DNA of 64,000 bases from Denitratimonas tolerans (lineage in GTDB: Bacteria > Pseudomonadota > Gammaproteobacteria > Xanthomonadales > Xanthomonadaceae): the NCBI RefSeq assembly GCF_037203605.1, contig NZ_JBBDHC010000012.1, positions 1-64,000 of the forward strand, written 5' to 3'. The notes under the pieces are model-generated. The model made no database searches, had not been told where the DNA came from, and worked only from the letters and a program-made list of their open reading frames with translations. Positions 45,670-56,021 of this stretch are shown piece after piece. Within the stretch, counting starts at the first letter, position 1. The number at the start of each line of letters is the position of its first letter. The translations under genes and the position numbers were made by a program.

Positions 45670-48600
45670 ATGAAGGAGAACCACCTCGAAGACGCCTGTC
45701 TCGACTGGCTGGCCAGCGTGGGCTGGAAGGTCGTCGAAGGCGAGGCCGTCGCGCCCGGCGGTGAGCTGCAGGCGCGCGAGCGTTGGTCGGAGGTAGTGCT
45801 GGCCCCGCAGCTGCAGGCGGCGGCAAGGCGGCTCAATCCGGATATCTCGCCAGCAGAAGTCGACGCGGTCGTTGCCAAAGTCGCCGGCTACGGCCACCAG
45901 TCGCTGATCGACGGCAACCGTGAGGTCTACGACTGGCTGCGCAACGGCGTGCCGCTGGAGCGCACGGCCAGCGATGGCCGGCGCGAGGTACTGCGGGTGC
46001 CCGCGATCGACTTTAGCGGCGACAACGACCTGTTGGCCGTCCGCCAGTTCACCGTGCAGGGCGCGAAGCTGCGCCGGCCGGACATCGTGCTGTTCATCAA
46101 CGGCCTGCCGCTGGTGGTGATCGAGCTGAAGAACCCGGCCGATCCCAACGCCGACCACGAGGCCGCCTGGAACCAGATCCAGAACTACAAGGCCGAGATC
46201 CCGCAGCTGTTCTGGTTCAACCTGCTCAACGTGGTGTCCGACGGTACGGTGGCGCGCTACGGCTCGCTGAGCGCGGACCTGTCGCGCTACTCGCGCTGGC
46301 GGCTGCTCGATGGAAAGAAGGTCGGCAAGGAGCAGCTCGAACTCGAAGTGCTGATGCGCGGCCTGCTCCAGCCCGCGACGCTGCTGGATTTCTTCCGTGG
46401 TTTCGTCGCCTACGGCGGGGCCGACGGGGGCGCCAGCTTCAAGATCATCGCCCAATGGCACCAGTACCACGGCGTCAAGAAGGCCGTGGCGCGCGCGGTG
46501 GAGGCGCTCACGCAGCGCAAGGACGGCAAGGGCGGCGTGATCTGGTTCACCCAGGGCTCGGGCAAGTCGCTGCTGGCGCTGTTCTACGTGATGGCGCTGC
46601 GCGACCGGCCGGAGTTGCGCAACCCGACCGTGGTGATGGTCACCGACCGCAACGACCTGGACGGCCAGCTCTACGAGACCTTCGCCGACAGCGCCTGGTC
46701 GCTGCGCGCCACGCCGGTGCAGGCCGACAGCCGCGAAGACCTGCGGCGGATGCTGTCCGAGGTGCAGGCCGGCGGCGTGTTCTTCACCACCATCAACAAG
46801 TTCGCGCCGGAACCCGGCCAGACCTCGGTACCGGTGCTGTGCGAGCGCGACAACGTGGTGGTGATCGCCGACGAGGCGCACCGCACCCAGTACGGCTTCC
46901 GCGCCGACATGGACACCAGGACCGGCAAGACCAAGTACGGCCTGGCCAAGTACATGCGCGACGCCTTGCCCAACGCCATCTACCTGGGCATGACCGGCAC
47001 GCCCGTGAGCCTGGACGACCGCGACACCGAGGCCGTGTTCGGCACCTATGTCGATGTCTACGACATGATCGCCGCGCAGGAGGACGGGGCTGTGGTGCCG
47101 GTGCACTACGAGTCGCGGATCATCGAGCTGCGCTTCAACGAGGCCGAGAAGCAGGCGCTGATGGACGAGTTCCTCGACGCCACCGGCGACGAAGACGAGG
47201 CCGAGCAGGACCGCACCGCCAGCCGCTATACCCGGCTGGAAGCCTTGGCGATGGCCGATGGCCGCCTGGCGACCTTGGCCAAAGATCTGGTGGCGCACTG
47301 GGAAGCGCGCAAGGAATCAGTGGCCGGCAAGGCCATGATCGTGGCCGTCTCACGCGAGGCCGCCGTGCGCCTGTACAACGAGATCGTGAAGCTGCGCCCG
47401 GACTGGCACTCGGACGACATCAACGCCGGCCGGATCAAGGTGGTGATGACCGGCACCTCGGCCGACCCGCCGCACTTCCGGCCGCACCGCACCGACAAGG
47501 CCGACCGCAAGCTGCTGGAGAAGCGCTTCAAGCAGTCCCCCGACGAGCTGAAGCCGAACGAGGTGCCGTTGGAGCTGGTGATCGTGCGCGACATGTGGCT
47601 GACCGGCTTCGACGCCCCGCCCGTACACACCCTGTACGTGGACAAGCCCATGCAGGGCCACGGCCTCATGCAGGCCATCGCCCGCACCAACCGCATCTGG
47701 AAGGACAAGCCCGGCGGCCTGGTGGTGGACTACATCGGCATCGGCGAGGAGCTGAAGAAGGCGATCCGCCAGTACACCCGCGACAGCGGCGCGGAGCGCG
47801 AGCCGGTGGACACCTCCGGCGCTGCACTGGGCGTCCTGCTGGATACGCTGGACGTCATCCGCAAAGAGTTCTTCGCAGGCTTCGACTACAGCGGCTTTGA
47901 GGATCCGAAACGGGCTTTGGCACTGCTGGCGCCGGCGATGGAGCACATCCTCAAGCTGGATCCCGAACCCGACGACAAGGGCCGCAACCGCGGCGTGCGC
48001 GCCTACCTGGACCAGGTGGCCAAGCTGACCAAGGCCCAGGCCCTGGCCGGCACCCGGCCCGATGCCATGGCGGTGCGCGAGGAGATCGCCTTCTTCCAGG
48101 CCGTGCGCGTGAGCCTGATCAAGCTGACCCGTTCGGCCGGTGGCAAGACCCGACTTGAGAAGGAGGCCGCGCTGCGCCAGCTGGTGGCCAAGGGCGTGCT
48201 GGTCGAAGGCGTCAGCGACCTCTACAGCACGCTGGGCCTCGAAAAGCCGGACATCAGCCTGCTGGACGAGCGGTTCCTGGCCCAGATCCGCGAGATGCCG
48301 ACGAAGAACCTGGCCGCCGAACTGCTGGAACGCCTGCTGGCCGACCAGATCCGTTCGCGCGGCCAGAAGAACGCGCTGCAGGGCAAGGAATTCGCCACCC
48401 GGCTGGAAGAAGCGATCAACCGCTACCAGAACCGCGGCCTGACCACGGTCGAGGTGATCGAGGAGCTGATCCGGCTGGCGAAGGAGATCAACGAGGCGCG
48501 CCCGCCGGATGGGATGAGCGAGGAGGAGTTCGCCTTCTACCAGGCGCTGGCCGAGAACGAATCCGCGGTGCGGGAGCTGGGCCATCCCGTGCTGCGCGCG

Positions 48601-48798
48601 CTGGCGCAGGAGCTGACCGACAAGCTGCGCAAGTCGGCAACGATCAACTGGCAGAACCGGAAGGATTCAAGGGCGCGGATGGTGGCGATGGTCAAGGTGT
48701 TGCTGGCGACCCACAAATATCCGCCCGACAAGCAGCCCGAGGCGATTGAGAAGGTGATTGCGCAGGCGGAGTTGTTGGCGGATGCGTGGGCGGGGTAG
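45670..48798 (+). CDS. hsdR: Type I restriction endonuclease, R subunit
   Basis: 1042 residues. N-terminal nuclease domain with RPDIVLFINGLPLVVIELKNP (PD...ELK catalytic set), then a superfamily 2 translocase: GVIWFTQGSGKSLLAL (Walker A), VMVTDRNDLDGQ, VVVIADEAHRTQYG (DEAH), LGMTGTPVS, and C-terminal QAIARTNRIWKDK; then the helical region that docks on M. It cuts unmethylated DNA after translocation. It faces hsdM/hsdS, which are on the opposite strand 3-10 kb away, an unusual split arrangement. The start MKENHLEDAC has AGGGG upstream. Confidence 0.96.
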   Translation: MKENHLEDACLDWLASVGWKVVEGEAVAPGGELQARERWSEVVLAPQLQAAARRLNPDISPAEVDAVVAKVAGYGHQSLIDGNREVYDWLRNGVPLERTASDGRREVLRVPAIDFSGDNDLLAVRQFTVQGAKLRRPDIVLFINGLPLVVIELKNPADPNADHEAAWNQIQNYKAEIPQLFWFNLLNVVSDGTVARYGSLSADLSRYSRWRLLDGKKVGKEQLELEVLMRGLLQPATLLDFFRGFVAYGGADGGASFKIIAQWHQYHGVKKAVARAVEALTQRKDGKGGVIWFTQGSGKSLLALFYVMALRDRPELRNPTVVMVTDRNDLDGQLYETFADSAWSLRATPVQADSREDLRRMLSEVQAGGVFFTTINKFAPEPGQTSVPVLCERDNVVVIADEAHRTQYGFRADMDTRTGKTKYGLAKYMRDALPNAIYLGMTGTPVSLDDRDTEAVFGTYVDVYDMIAAQEDGAVVPVHYESRIIELRFNEAEKQALMDEFLDATGDEDEAEQDRTASRYTRLEALAMADGRLATLAKDLVAHWEARKESVAGKAMIVAVSREAAVRLYNEIVKLRPDWHSDDINAGRIKVVMTGTSADPPHFRPHRTDKADRKLLEKRFKQSPDELKPNEVPLELVIVRDMWLTGFDAPPVHTLYVDKPMQGHGLMQAIARTNRIWKDKPGGLVVDYIGIGEELKKAIRQYTRDSGAEREPVDTSGAALGVLLDTLDVIRKEFFAGFDYSGFEDPKRALALLAPAMEHILKLDPEPDDKGRNRGVRAYLDQVAKLTKAQALAGTRPDAMAVREEIAFFQAVRVSLIKLTRSAGGKTRLEKEAALRQLVAKGVLVEGVSDLYSTLGLEKPDISLLDERFLAQIREMPTKNLAAELLERLLADQIRSRGQKNALQGKEFATRLEEAINRYQNRGLTTVEVIEELIRLAKEINEARPPDGMSEEEFAFYQALAENESAVRELGHPVLRALAQELTDKLRKSATINWQNRKDSRARMVAMVKVLLATHKYPPDKQPEAIEKVIAQAELLADAWAG

Positions 48799-48814
48799 TG
48801 GCATGAATCCGCCC

Positions 48815-48848
48815 GTCGCACCCGCGCAGGCGGGTGCCCAGCGACTTT
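48815..48848. repeat. Left REP-like palindrome of the GIY-YIG cassette
   Basis: Hairpin GCACCCGC (48818-48825), loop GCAG, GCGGGTGC (48830-48837), followed by CCAGCGACTTT. It ends about 10 bp before the GIY-YIG start and about 17 bp after the hsdR stop. Confidence 0.8.
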
Positions 48849-48858
48849 CTCCGTGCCA

Positions 48859-49152
48859 ATGAAGCTACCTGCGGTCTACATCCTCGCCAGCAACCGAATT
48901 GGCACCTTGTACGTCGGCGTCACAAGCGATCTGGTGCAGCGCGTATGGCAGCACCGCGAACACCTGGCCGCCGGTTTCACCGACAAACACAACATCACAC
49001 AACTGGTGTACTACGAACTGCACAGCTCCATGGAAGACGCCATCCGGCGCGAAAAACAGATCAAGAAATGGCGTCGTGAGTGGAAATTGCGCCTGATCGA
49101 GGAAAGCAACCCGTACTGGCTAGACCTGTGGAACAACATCACAAGCGGATAA
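48859..49152 (+). CDS. GIY-YIG nuclease family protein (small stand-alone)
   Basis: 97 residues of a single GIY-YIG domain. The motif is VYILA ... TLYVGVT (Tyr7 and Tyr18), the catalytic Arg is in LVQRVWQHR (Arg28), the acidic metal ligand lies in SSMEDAIRREKQIKKW (probably Glu59 or Glu65), and SNPYW (Asn84) follows. This matches the widespread small GIY-YIG putative endonucleases. There is no ribosome site; the leader is the left palindrome itself. It sits between hsdR and a block of hypothetical genes and is enclosed by inverted palindromes. Confidence 0.9.
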   Translation: MKLPAVYILASNRIGTLYVGVTSDLVQRVWQHREHLAAGFTDKHNITQLVYYELHSSMEDAIRREKQIKKWRREWKLRLIEESNPYWLDLWNNITSG

Positions 49153-49167
49153 GGCCGCCGAAAAAAC

Positions 49168-49202
49168 AAAAGTCGCTGGATGCCCGCCTTCGCGGGCATG
49201 AC
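49168..49202. repeat. Right REP-like palindrome of the GIY-YIG cassette
   Basis: AAAAGTCGCTGG then hairpin ATGCCCGC (49180-49187), loop CTTC, GCGGGCAT (49192-49199), then GAC. Reverse-complemented it reads GTCATGCCCGCGAAGGCGGG..., the same family as the repeat at 28,614. It lies 15 bp after the GIY-YIG stop. Confidence 0.85.
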
Positions 49203-49300
49203 GCATCCGAGCCGGAGCTGCGGTTCATCAGATGCAGGAAAGGCTGCTTCAGCTATCCTTGCGTTGCGGCCGACGACTCTGGCCGAATTGAGACAGACCC

Positions 49301-49525
49301 ATGGAAAAGACCTTGAAGATTGGTGGCGGCAGGTTTTCGGCTTTGGATTCGAGCACCTCACCGAATCGGAAGCCCGGTACCTCATCCCACGCTCGGATGC
49401 TGACCGTGTCCGAGAAGAAATCCTTGCGCGACTTCGCCAGTAGCGGCGTGGCTGCCATCGGTCGGAAGTATGCCGTGACCCGGACCGACAATCGCCGTTT
49501 CACCGTCAATGCACCGAAGGGATAG
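49301..49525 (+). CDS. Small hypothetical gene, possibly decayed
   Basis: 74 residues, basic, ending RKYAVTRTDNRRFTVNAPKG. A terminator-like hairpin 26 bp after the stop supports transcription on this strand. An overlapping frame (to 49443) also reads protein-like (LEDWWRQVFGF, EHLTESEARYLIPR), and codon bias shifts between the two near 49,400. This could be two overlapping small genes or one older gene with a frameshift. No family recognised; low confidence. Confidence 0.35.
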   Translation: MEKTLKIGGGRFSALDSSTSPNRKPGTSSHARMLTVSEKKSLRDFASSGVAAIGRKYAVTRTDNRRFTVNAPKG

Positions 49526-49550
49526 TCTCCAGTCAACCGCCGCGCCTTGA

Positions 49551-49577
49551 AGCCCCGCCGCGTGCGGGGCTTTGCAT
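49551..49577 (+). terminator. Rho-independent terminator
   Basis: AGCCCCGC (49551-49558) and GCGGGGCT (49564-49571) form an 8-bp stem with loop CGCGT, followed by TTGCATTT. It ends the transcript of the small gene before it and precedes the HTH gene start by 24 bp. Confidence 0.75.
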
Positions 49578-49600
49578 TTGTGGGGCGGCAGGATTCAACC

Positions 49601-50131
49601 ATGCATGAGTATGAGTTCACCCTGAAGTTCCGACTGCCGGACGCCAACGCCGATCCGGAGCAGTTCATCGACGCACTGGCCGAGGCCGGATGTGATGACG
49701 CGGCAGTGGGTGTCGGTCAGCAGGGGCGCATCGCCCTGGCCTTCACTCGTGAGGCCACCAGCGCATCAGAAGCCATCGTTTCCGCCGTGCAGGAAGTCAG
49801 GGGCGCGATTCCAGGCGCGGAACTGGTGGAAGCGTCACCGGACTTCGTTGGGCTGACCGATGTGGCCGACCTTGTTGGCTGTAGCCGCCAGAACATCCGC
49901 AAGTTGATGATCACCCACTCAGCGACCTTCCCGGCCGCAGTCCACGAGGGCTCACAGGCGTTCTGGCACCTGCGCCCGGTACTGCTCTGGTTCTCCGAGA
50001 CCCAGAAGCGCGCCATTGATCGCGCGCTGATCGAGGTATCCGAGGTGACCATGAACCTGAACATCGCGAAGGAAACGCGCCGCCTTCCCGGTGCAGGGCT
50101 TCCGAAAGAGCTTGAAACGCTGTTCGCTTGA
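49601..50131 (+). CDS. Helix-turn-helix protein of unknown role
   Basis: 176 residues. The first 80 form an alpha/beta domain with MHEYEFTLKFRLPD and a weak GQQGRIALAF stretch. Residues 85-103 (LTDVADLVGCSRQNIRKLM) look like a MerR- or excisionase-type helix-turn-helix. The C-terminal part has SQAFWHLRPVLLWF and a helical tail. It probably binds DNA and may control the island. It lies 24 bp after a terminator, so it must have its own promoter there or escape termination. It converges with the membrane-protein gene. Confidence 0.65.
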   Translation: MHEYEFTLKFRLPDANADPEQFIDALAEAGCDDAAVGVGQQGRIALAFTREATSASEAIVSAVQEVRGAIPGAELVEASPDFVGLTDVADLVGCSRQNIRKLMITHSATFPAAVHEGSQAFWHLRPVLLWFSETQKRAIDRALIEVSEVTMNLNIAKETRRLPGAGLPKELETLFA

Positions 50132-50154
50132 TGCCACCCGAAAACAGCAGGTCG

Positions 50155-50185
50155 GGGCCACACTGGTTCGCAGTCTTTGTGGCCC
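50155..50185. terminator. Possible bidirectional terminator between convergent genes
   Basis: GGGCCACA (50155-50162) and TGTGGCCC (50178-50185) pair perfectly around a 15-nt loop, between the HTH gene stop and the membrane-protein gene stop. No T-run, so this is a weak call. Confidence 0.4.
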
Positions 50186-50213
50186 GGATCAATAGGATGC
50201 TTAGCCCTCTCCT

Positions 50214-51545
50214 TCAACTATTCGTGGTGGATGCCAGCGCATCGTAAACCTCGATAGTGAAGGCGAGTTCGTGTCCGCCTGGGATGCCGTTAGGCCACTC
50301 AATGCGTCGTAGGGCAAGCGCATACCCATTGACGAGCAGCGGAGCATCATCACTGCGAAGCTCCAGCTCCTTGTTGTTGCGCAGCGCACCGGGGATCGCG
50401 GCGTTGGCGAGTGCCGAGATAATCTGGGAAAAATGCTCGTATGCACGATTAGCTTCGTCCGGCGCGCTGATGCTTAGCACCAGCTTGAGCTTGGTGACGA
50501 CGAACTCCTCGCCCTCCACGTAGTACGCGATATTGCAGGACGGAATTGCATTTCCAATATTGAGATACCTCGAACTCGCCCACCACCCTTCATGGGTGCG
50601 GTGATAGTCATTGGTCGGCAAGCCGGCCGAAACCAAGAACTGCGTCGCATGATTCGGCAGCCAGCCCAGTGGCGGTGGAACCCGGTGCGGGTGCCTTTCG
50701 CGTCGTCGGACTTGCTTGATCTCGCGGATGGAGGCATCAATGTCGCCCTTGTCCTTGGGTTCGAATATCACAACGTAACGTCGCCACTTTTCCAAGCCTG
50801 CGGTGTCCAGCCCGAATCCTGTGATGAGACGCAGCCGCGCGTAACTGTGCAGGGTCGGGCTCTTGATCGAGGAGTTGAAGCTGTTGAAGATACTATGGTA
50901 GGTGATGTAGACGTACAGCCCATACAGAAACGGCAGAAACATTGCCGTCAGCAACATGGGCAGGGCGAATTCTCTGGCCGTATGCGATGTGGCGAAATGG
51001 CCGAAGCTGGTAATGATGTGGTAGATGGAATTACCAAGCATCAGCAAAGCAAGCAGCGCCAGCAGGACGGTTGCCAAAGTATGTACCGATTTCAGTCTGG
51101 CATCGCGTTCACTAACGGCAGCGGCGGCCACCAGCACGATCAGCAGAAAGGCAATCAACAATTCGGCAAGCAGGCCATAAGTATGGCTTGACGCAATGAA
51201 GGAAAGTAGAACAGTGAGGCCGATCGCTTCGAGCATCGTGGCGCAGAAATACGCTTTCCCAGCCCCCGCCTTCTCGTAGTTGAATGCCGCGACCAGCGCA
51301 AATCCGCCTACCCACAATAGAGAGGTTTTCAGGTTAGACCATTGCCACCACCCAGGAATGGACAGCAGCCAAATACATACTGCTACGTAACAGGCAAGTA
51401 CACAGAGCAGATAGAGAATCGGCGGCTTGATAAGTACACACAGCAAGTTTCGCAACGCATCACTGCGTCGGGTCTTCCAGACGATGGTGCCAGCGATAAG
51501 CGCAAACCATGTCAGAAATGCAATCTCGCGATTATCTAGTTCCAT
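50214..51545 (-). CDS. Multi-pass membrane protein behind hsdS, function unknown
   Basis: 443 residues. About seven or eight membrane helices occupy residues 8-230 (for example EIAFLTWFALIAGTIVW near the start and PMLLTAMFLPFLYGLYVYI near 205-225). A soluble C-terminal region of about 210 residues follows, with basic patches (REIKQVRRRERHPHR) and FVVTKLKLVLSISAPDEANRAY. No known family. It is the last gene of the hsdM-KilA-N-hsdS series, 122 bp after hsdS, and its bases are visibly less GC-rich than core genes. A GTG at 51551 is an alternative start. It could be an accessory or separate defence effector. Confidence 0.7.
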   Translation of the reverse strand: MELDNREIAFLTWFALIAGTIVWKTRRSDALRNLLCVLIKPPILYLLCVLACYVAVCIWLLSIPGWWQWSNLKTSLLWVGGFALVAAFNYEKAGAGKAYFCATMLEAIGLTVLLSFIASSHTYGLLAELLIAFLLIVLVAAAAVSERDARLKSVHTLATVLLALLALLMLGNSIYHIITSFGHFATSHTAREFALPMLLTAMFLPFLYGLYVYITYHSIFNSFNSSIKSPTLHSYARLRLITGFGLDTAGLEKWRRYVVIFEPKDKGDIDASIREIKQVRRRERHPHRVPPPLGWLPNHATQFLVSAGLPTNDYHRTHEGWWASSRYLNIGNAIPSCNIAYYVEGEEFVVTKLKLVLSISAPDEANRAYEHFSQIISALANAAIPGALRNNKELELRSDDAPLLVNGYALALRRIEWPNGIPGGHELAFTIEVYDALASTTNS

Positions 51546-51667
51546 AGACACAGAAGACCAAGTTCTTGTGGTTCCAAGGGAGTGGCAACACTGGGGTGAC
51601 CAATATTCTTAGGCATGAACGCCAGCTCTTGGCTGAAAACAGCCCTTGGGCGGATGGATTTCGGTCT

Positions 51668-52981
51668 TCATGCGAAAAGGTCTTCAATGACAGCCTCCGC
51701 TTCCGTGAGACGGAGCCTGCCGGAAATCAGGCGGGGAAGCAGGGTGTCTCGCAGTGCGGCGAGGCTTGCTGCCTGGAGGCCGTTGGTGCGGATGCGTTCG
51801 AGTAGCGGGTTCGCCATCAGCCCAAAGGAAACGATGGTTTGTTCAGGGGGCAGACACGTCATGATTCGCTTGAAGCTATCGCGAGTGACGGTGTCGAACA
51901 CTGCTCCGTGTGCGATCTGCTGCAACTGCTCGACGAAGCGCAGGGTCGAGAAATAGATGAAGGCTTCGCCGCCTTCAACTCTTGGGCGCAAGGCGTAGCA
52001 GGACTGGTTCATTGCCATCGGCACGCCTGCCATCGCGACCTTTCCGACGGTACCCCGCGCGGAAATGATTGTTGTCGTTGGAGGCAGCAATTTTGCAGAG
52101 CAGTTTGCCAGTCCCAGAGCGGTGATCTTCTTCGCAGTGTCGAGAGTAAAGACCTGCCCGCTAGCAGGAGCATCGACCACCGAGAACCAAGGGATATCAC
52201 CGCCCCAGTATTCGTCCACAGATGTCTTCGGGGTGCCGCCTCCAACGATCTCCAGCAACTCATCGCTGCCGCCCGCGCGCCAACCCTTCGGAATCAGGCC
52301 GAGTTCGGAGTCCTCGAATTCGCTGGGGAACAGGGCGGCGGTGGCGGCGTCCATGCCTTCGGGCTCGCGGCCTTCGGCTTTGGCGTGTACGGGGTCGAAG
52401 TCCACGAACCAGGACTTGAACAGGGCTTGGGCGATGGCTTCGAGGGTGGCGTTGGTTTGGCGCAGGTTGTCGATGCGATCGTCCAGCGCACCAAGGATTT
52501 GACAGATACCGTCACGCACATTTTTCGGAGGGAGCGGCACCCGAAGGTCACGCAGATCCTTGAGGTTGATCGTGGTCTGCACGGTAGTGTTAGCTGCCAC
52601 TCCCAATTGATGCTGGATACTCGGCGACCGCAGTACGAACGCAATCCAGCGGGAGTATTCCGGCTTGGCCAGGCGAATCAGGGCTATCGCGCGGGCGATG
52701 TTCCACCCTGCAAGGTGCTTTGGAACGATGGCCACCTGTCCCACTGAGCCGACAATCGTCAGCAAAACGTCTCCTTCCTGGAGTCGGGTTCGCCCGTACT
52801 TTGATTCCACAAGGGGTGAGACGCAAAGAACTTCAGACAGGCTCAGGGAGTTTTGCTGGAAGTTGTTGACGCGAAGCATTGGAATGCCGCCGGGCGTATG
52901 CCGGCCCGGCTGCACGATGCCGTAGGTAACGGGTGTTGCAGTCAACTCCGATAGCGGCACCGAGTCCCAATCAGACACCAT
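51668..52981 (-). CDS. hsdS: Type I restriction-modification specificity subunit
   Basis: 437 residues with the two-repeat HsdS design: a first target-recognition domain (about 1-150), conserved helix with DDRIDNLRQTNATLEAIAQALFKSWFVDFDPV near 165-200, a second recognition domain (about 215-370), and a C-terminal helix with LAALRDTLLPRLISGRLRL. The recognition domains determine the DNA sequence that is methylated and cut. The start MVSDWDSVPL follows the KilA-N gene by 96 bp. Confidence 0.95.
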   Translation of the reverse strand: MVSDWDSVPLSELTATPVTYGIVQPGRHTPGGIPMLRVNNFQQNSLSLSEVLCVSPLVESKYGRTRLQEGDVLLTIVGSVGQVAIVPKHLAGWNIARAIALIRLAKPEYSRWIAFVLRSPSIQHQLGVAANTTVQTTINLKDLRDLRVPLPPKNVRDGICQILGALDDRIDNLRQTNATLEAIAQALFKSWFVDFDPVHAKAEGREPEGMDAATAALFPSEFEDSELGLIPKGWRAGGSDELLEIVGGGTPKTSVDEYWGGDIPWFSVVDAPASGQVFTLDTAKKITALGLANCSAKLLPPTTTIISARGTVGKVAMAGVPMAMNQSCYALRPRVEGGEAFIYFSTLRFVEQLQQIAHGAVFDTVTRDSFKRIMTCLPPEQTIVSFGLMANPLLERIRTNGLQAASLAALRDTLLPRLISGRLRLTEAEAVIEDLFA

Positions 52982-53077
52982 AGCCCAACGCCCCCAACCT
53001 CTTCCGGCTCACCGCATCGCAGGTGCGGTCCCGAACCACTCCCTGCGTCTCACGCGTGGCAGCAGCCTCATCGCAAG

Positions 53078-53892
53078 TCACTTCTTCTCCCCCGGCAGCT
53101 TCATCCGATCATTGCTGGCCAACAGGGTCATCTGCTGGATGGCAATGCGGTTCAGCCGCTCCAGCCGCAGCGACTGCGGCAGACCTTCGGCGATGAACAA
53201 GGCATTGAGATTTTCCAGATTGGACAGGCAGACCAACTGGGTCACGTCGGCCTCGTCGCGCATGTTGCCCTTGTGTTCCGGGTGTGCCTGCCGCCACTGC
53301 GCTGCCGTCTGGCCGAATAAGGCCAGGTTCAGCACGTCCGCTTCGCTGGCATAGACCTGAGAGGTTTGCTTGGCGCTGAGCGCCGATGGAATCAGGTGCC
53401 GCTGGATGGCATCGGTATGGATGCGGTAATTGATCTTGGCCAGGTTGCGGCGTATGTCCCACCCCAGGGTTTCGCGCTCGTCTTCCTTGAGGCGCTGGAA
53501 CTCCTTGATGAGGTAGAGCTTGAACTCCACCGATACCCATGAGGCGAACTCGAAGGCGATGTCCTTGTGGGCGTAGGTGCCGCCGTAGCGGCCCGCCTTG
53601 GCGGTGATGCCGATGGCGCCGGTCAACTCAACCCACTTGGTAGGGGTCAGGACGAAAGCATTGCTGCCCGCCTCGCTTCTAACCGCCTCGAAATCGACAC
53701 GGTTGAAGCCCGGGTTGTTCAGGCACTCCCATATGCCAAGGAACTCAATCGTGGCGCGGGTGCGCATCCAGTTCTGGATGATGAACCTGGGATCATCCGC
53801 GTTTCGGTGCTTTGCGATGTCGGTCAGGGAGATGTAATCCTCCTCGTCGATGGAGGAGATGGTCACTTCCTGATTCAGTACGGTGATCTTGC

Positions 53893-53896
<4 letters not shown>
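53078..53896 (-). CDS. KilA-N domain protein embedded in the R-M operon
   Basis: 272 residues. Residues 1-115 form a KilA-N/APSES-like DNA-binding domain: DYISLTDIAKHRNADDPRFI, NWMRTRATIEFLGIWE, and GGTYAHKDIAFEFASWVSV. The rest is helical. KilA-N proteins occur in phages and in type I R-M operons, where their role is unsettled; control of R-M expression or phage sensing are possible. Its start overlaps the hsdM stop (ATGA), so it is translated with hsdM. Confidence 0.92.
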
Positions 53897-55500
<1,604 letters not shown>

Positions 55501-55594
55501 TTCAGCCCCTGCCGATCACGGCGATCTTCGCAGATCGGCGGCGTGGCTGCAGGGGCGGGGTGTGCGGACCCGGTCCGGAAGGCGGGGCGGCGAC

Positions 55595-56020
55595 CTACAT
55601 GTCGTACTTGTTCAACTCGAAGCCGCGCGCCTTGTAGTCGCGCCAGCGTTCGCGCTGCGGCTCGCGCGCGGCCGGATCGGCCGGGACGACTTCCAGCACC
55701 CGCTCGCAGGTGCCGCGGAAGGCGGCGTCGCGCAGGTTGATGATGTAGGGGCGGTCGGGCACGTCGATGTCGGGCGCAACGATGAGGACCGGCGTGTTCT
55801 CGTCGTCCTCGTCGGCACCGGCGATCTGGTGCGGGATGAAGGCGTCTTCCTCGAAATCCCACAGCCGCCCGTCGAGCAGATCCGCCTGATCCTGGTCGCG
55901 GACCAGGATCAGGGTGGACTTGTCGGCGCGGAAACAGCGCTTCGCCAGTTCGCAGACCAGCAGCAGCGGATCGCTTTCGAAGCGCGGCTTGCCGATCAGG
56001 TAGAAGTCCGCGCGCGGCAT
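55595..56020 (-). CDS. holC: DNA polymerase III chi subunit
   Basis: 141 residues, a typical HolC: RADFYLIGKPRFESDPLLLVCELAKRC at the start, LWDFEEDAFIPHQIAG and APVLIV-like PVLIVAPDIDVP, and a C-terminus RWRDYKARGFELNKYDM. Chi links the clamp loader to single-strand-binding protein. It starts 1 bp after the pepA stop. In the usual gammaproteobacterial order valS would follow; here the R-M genes do. Confidence 0.95.
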   Translation of the reverse strand: MPRADFYLIGKPRFESDPLLLVCELAKRCFRADKSTLILVRDQDQADLLDGRLWDFEEDAFIPHQIAGADEDDENTPVLIVAPDIDVPDRPYIINLRDAAFRGTCERVLEVVPADPAAREPQRERWRDYKARGFELNKYDM

Positions 56021-56021
56021 G

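Larger units (their letters stand above)
48815..49202. mobile_element. Candidate GIY-YIG cassette flanked by inverted REP-like palindromes
   Basis: Left palindrome 48815-48848 (hairpin GCACCCGC/GCGGGTGC) and right palindrome 49168-49202 (hairpin ATGCCCGC/GCGGGCAT) are related inverted copies: both have CCAGCGACTTT on the gene side of the hairpin. Together they enclose only the GIY-YIG gene, giving a 388-bp unit. Mobility is inferred from symmetry, not shown. Confidence 0.55.

Noticed and set aside
49180..49443. 87-codon frame starting MPAFAGMT
   Set aside because: Its first codons are the REP-like palindrome, a common source of false starts; the later part is discussed with the small gene at 49301-49525.
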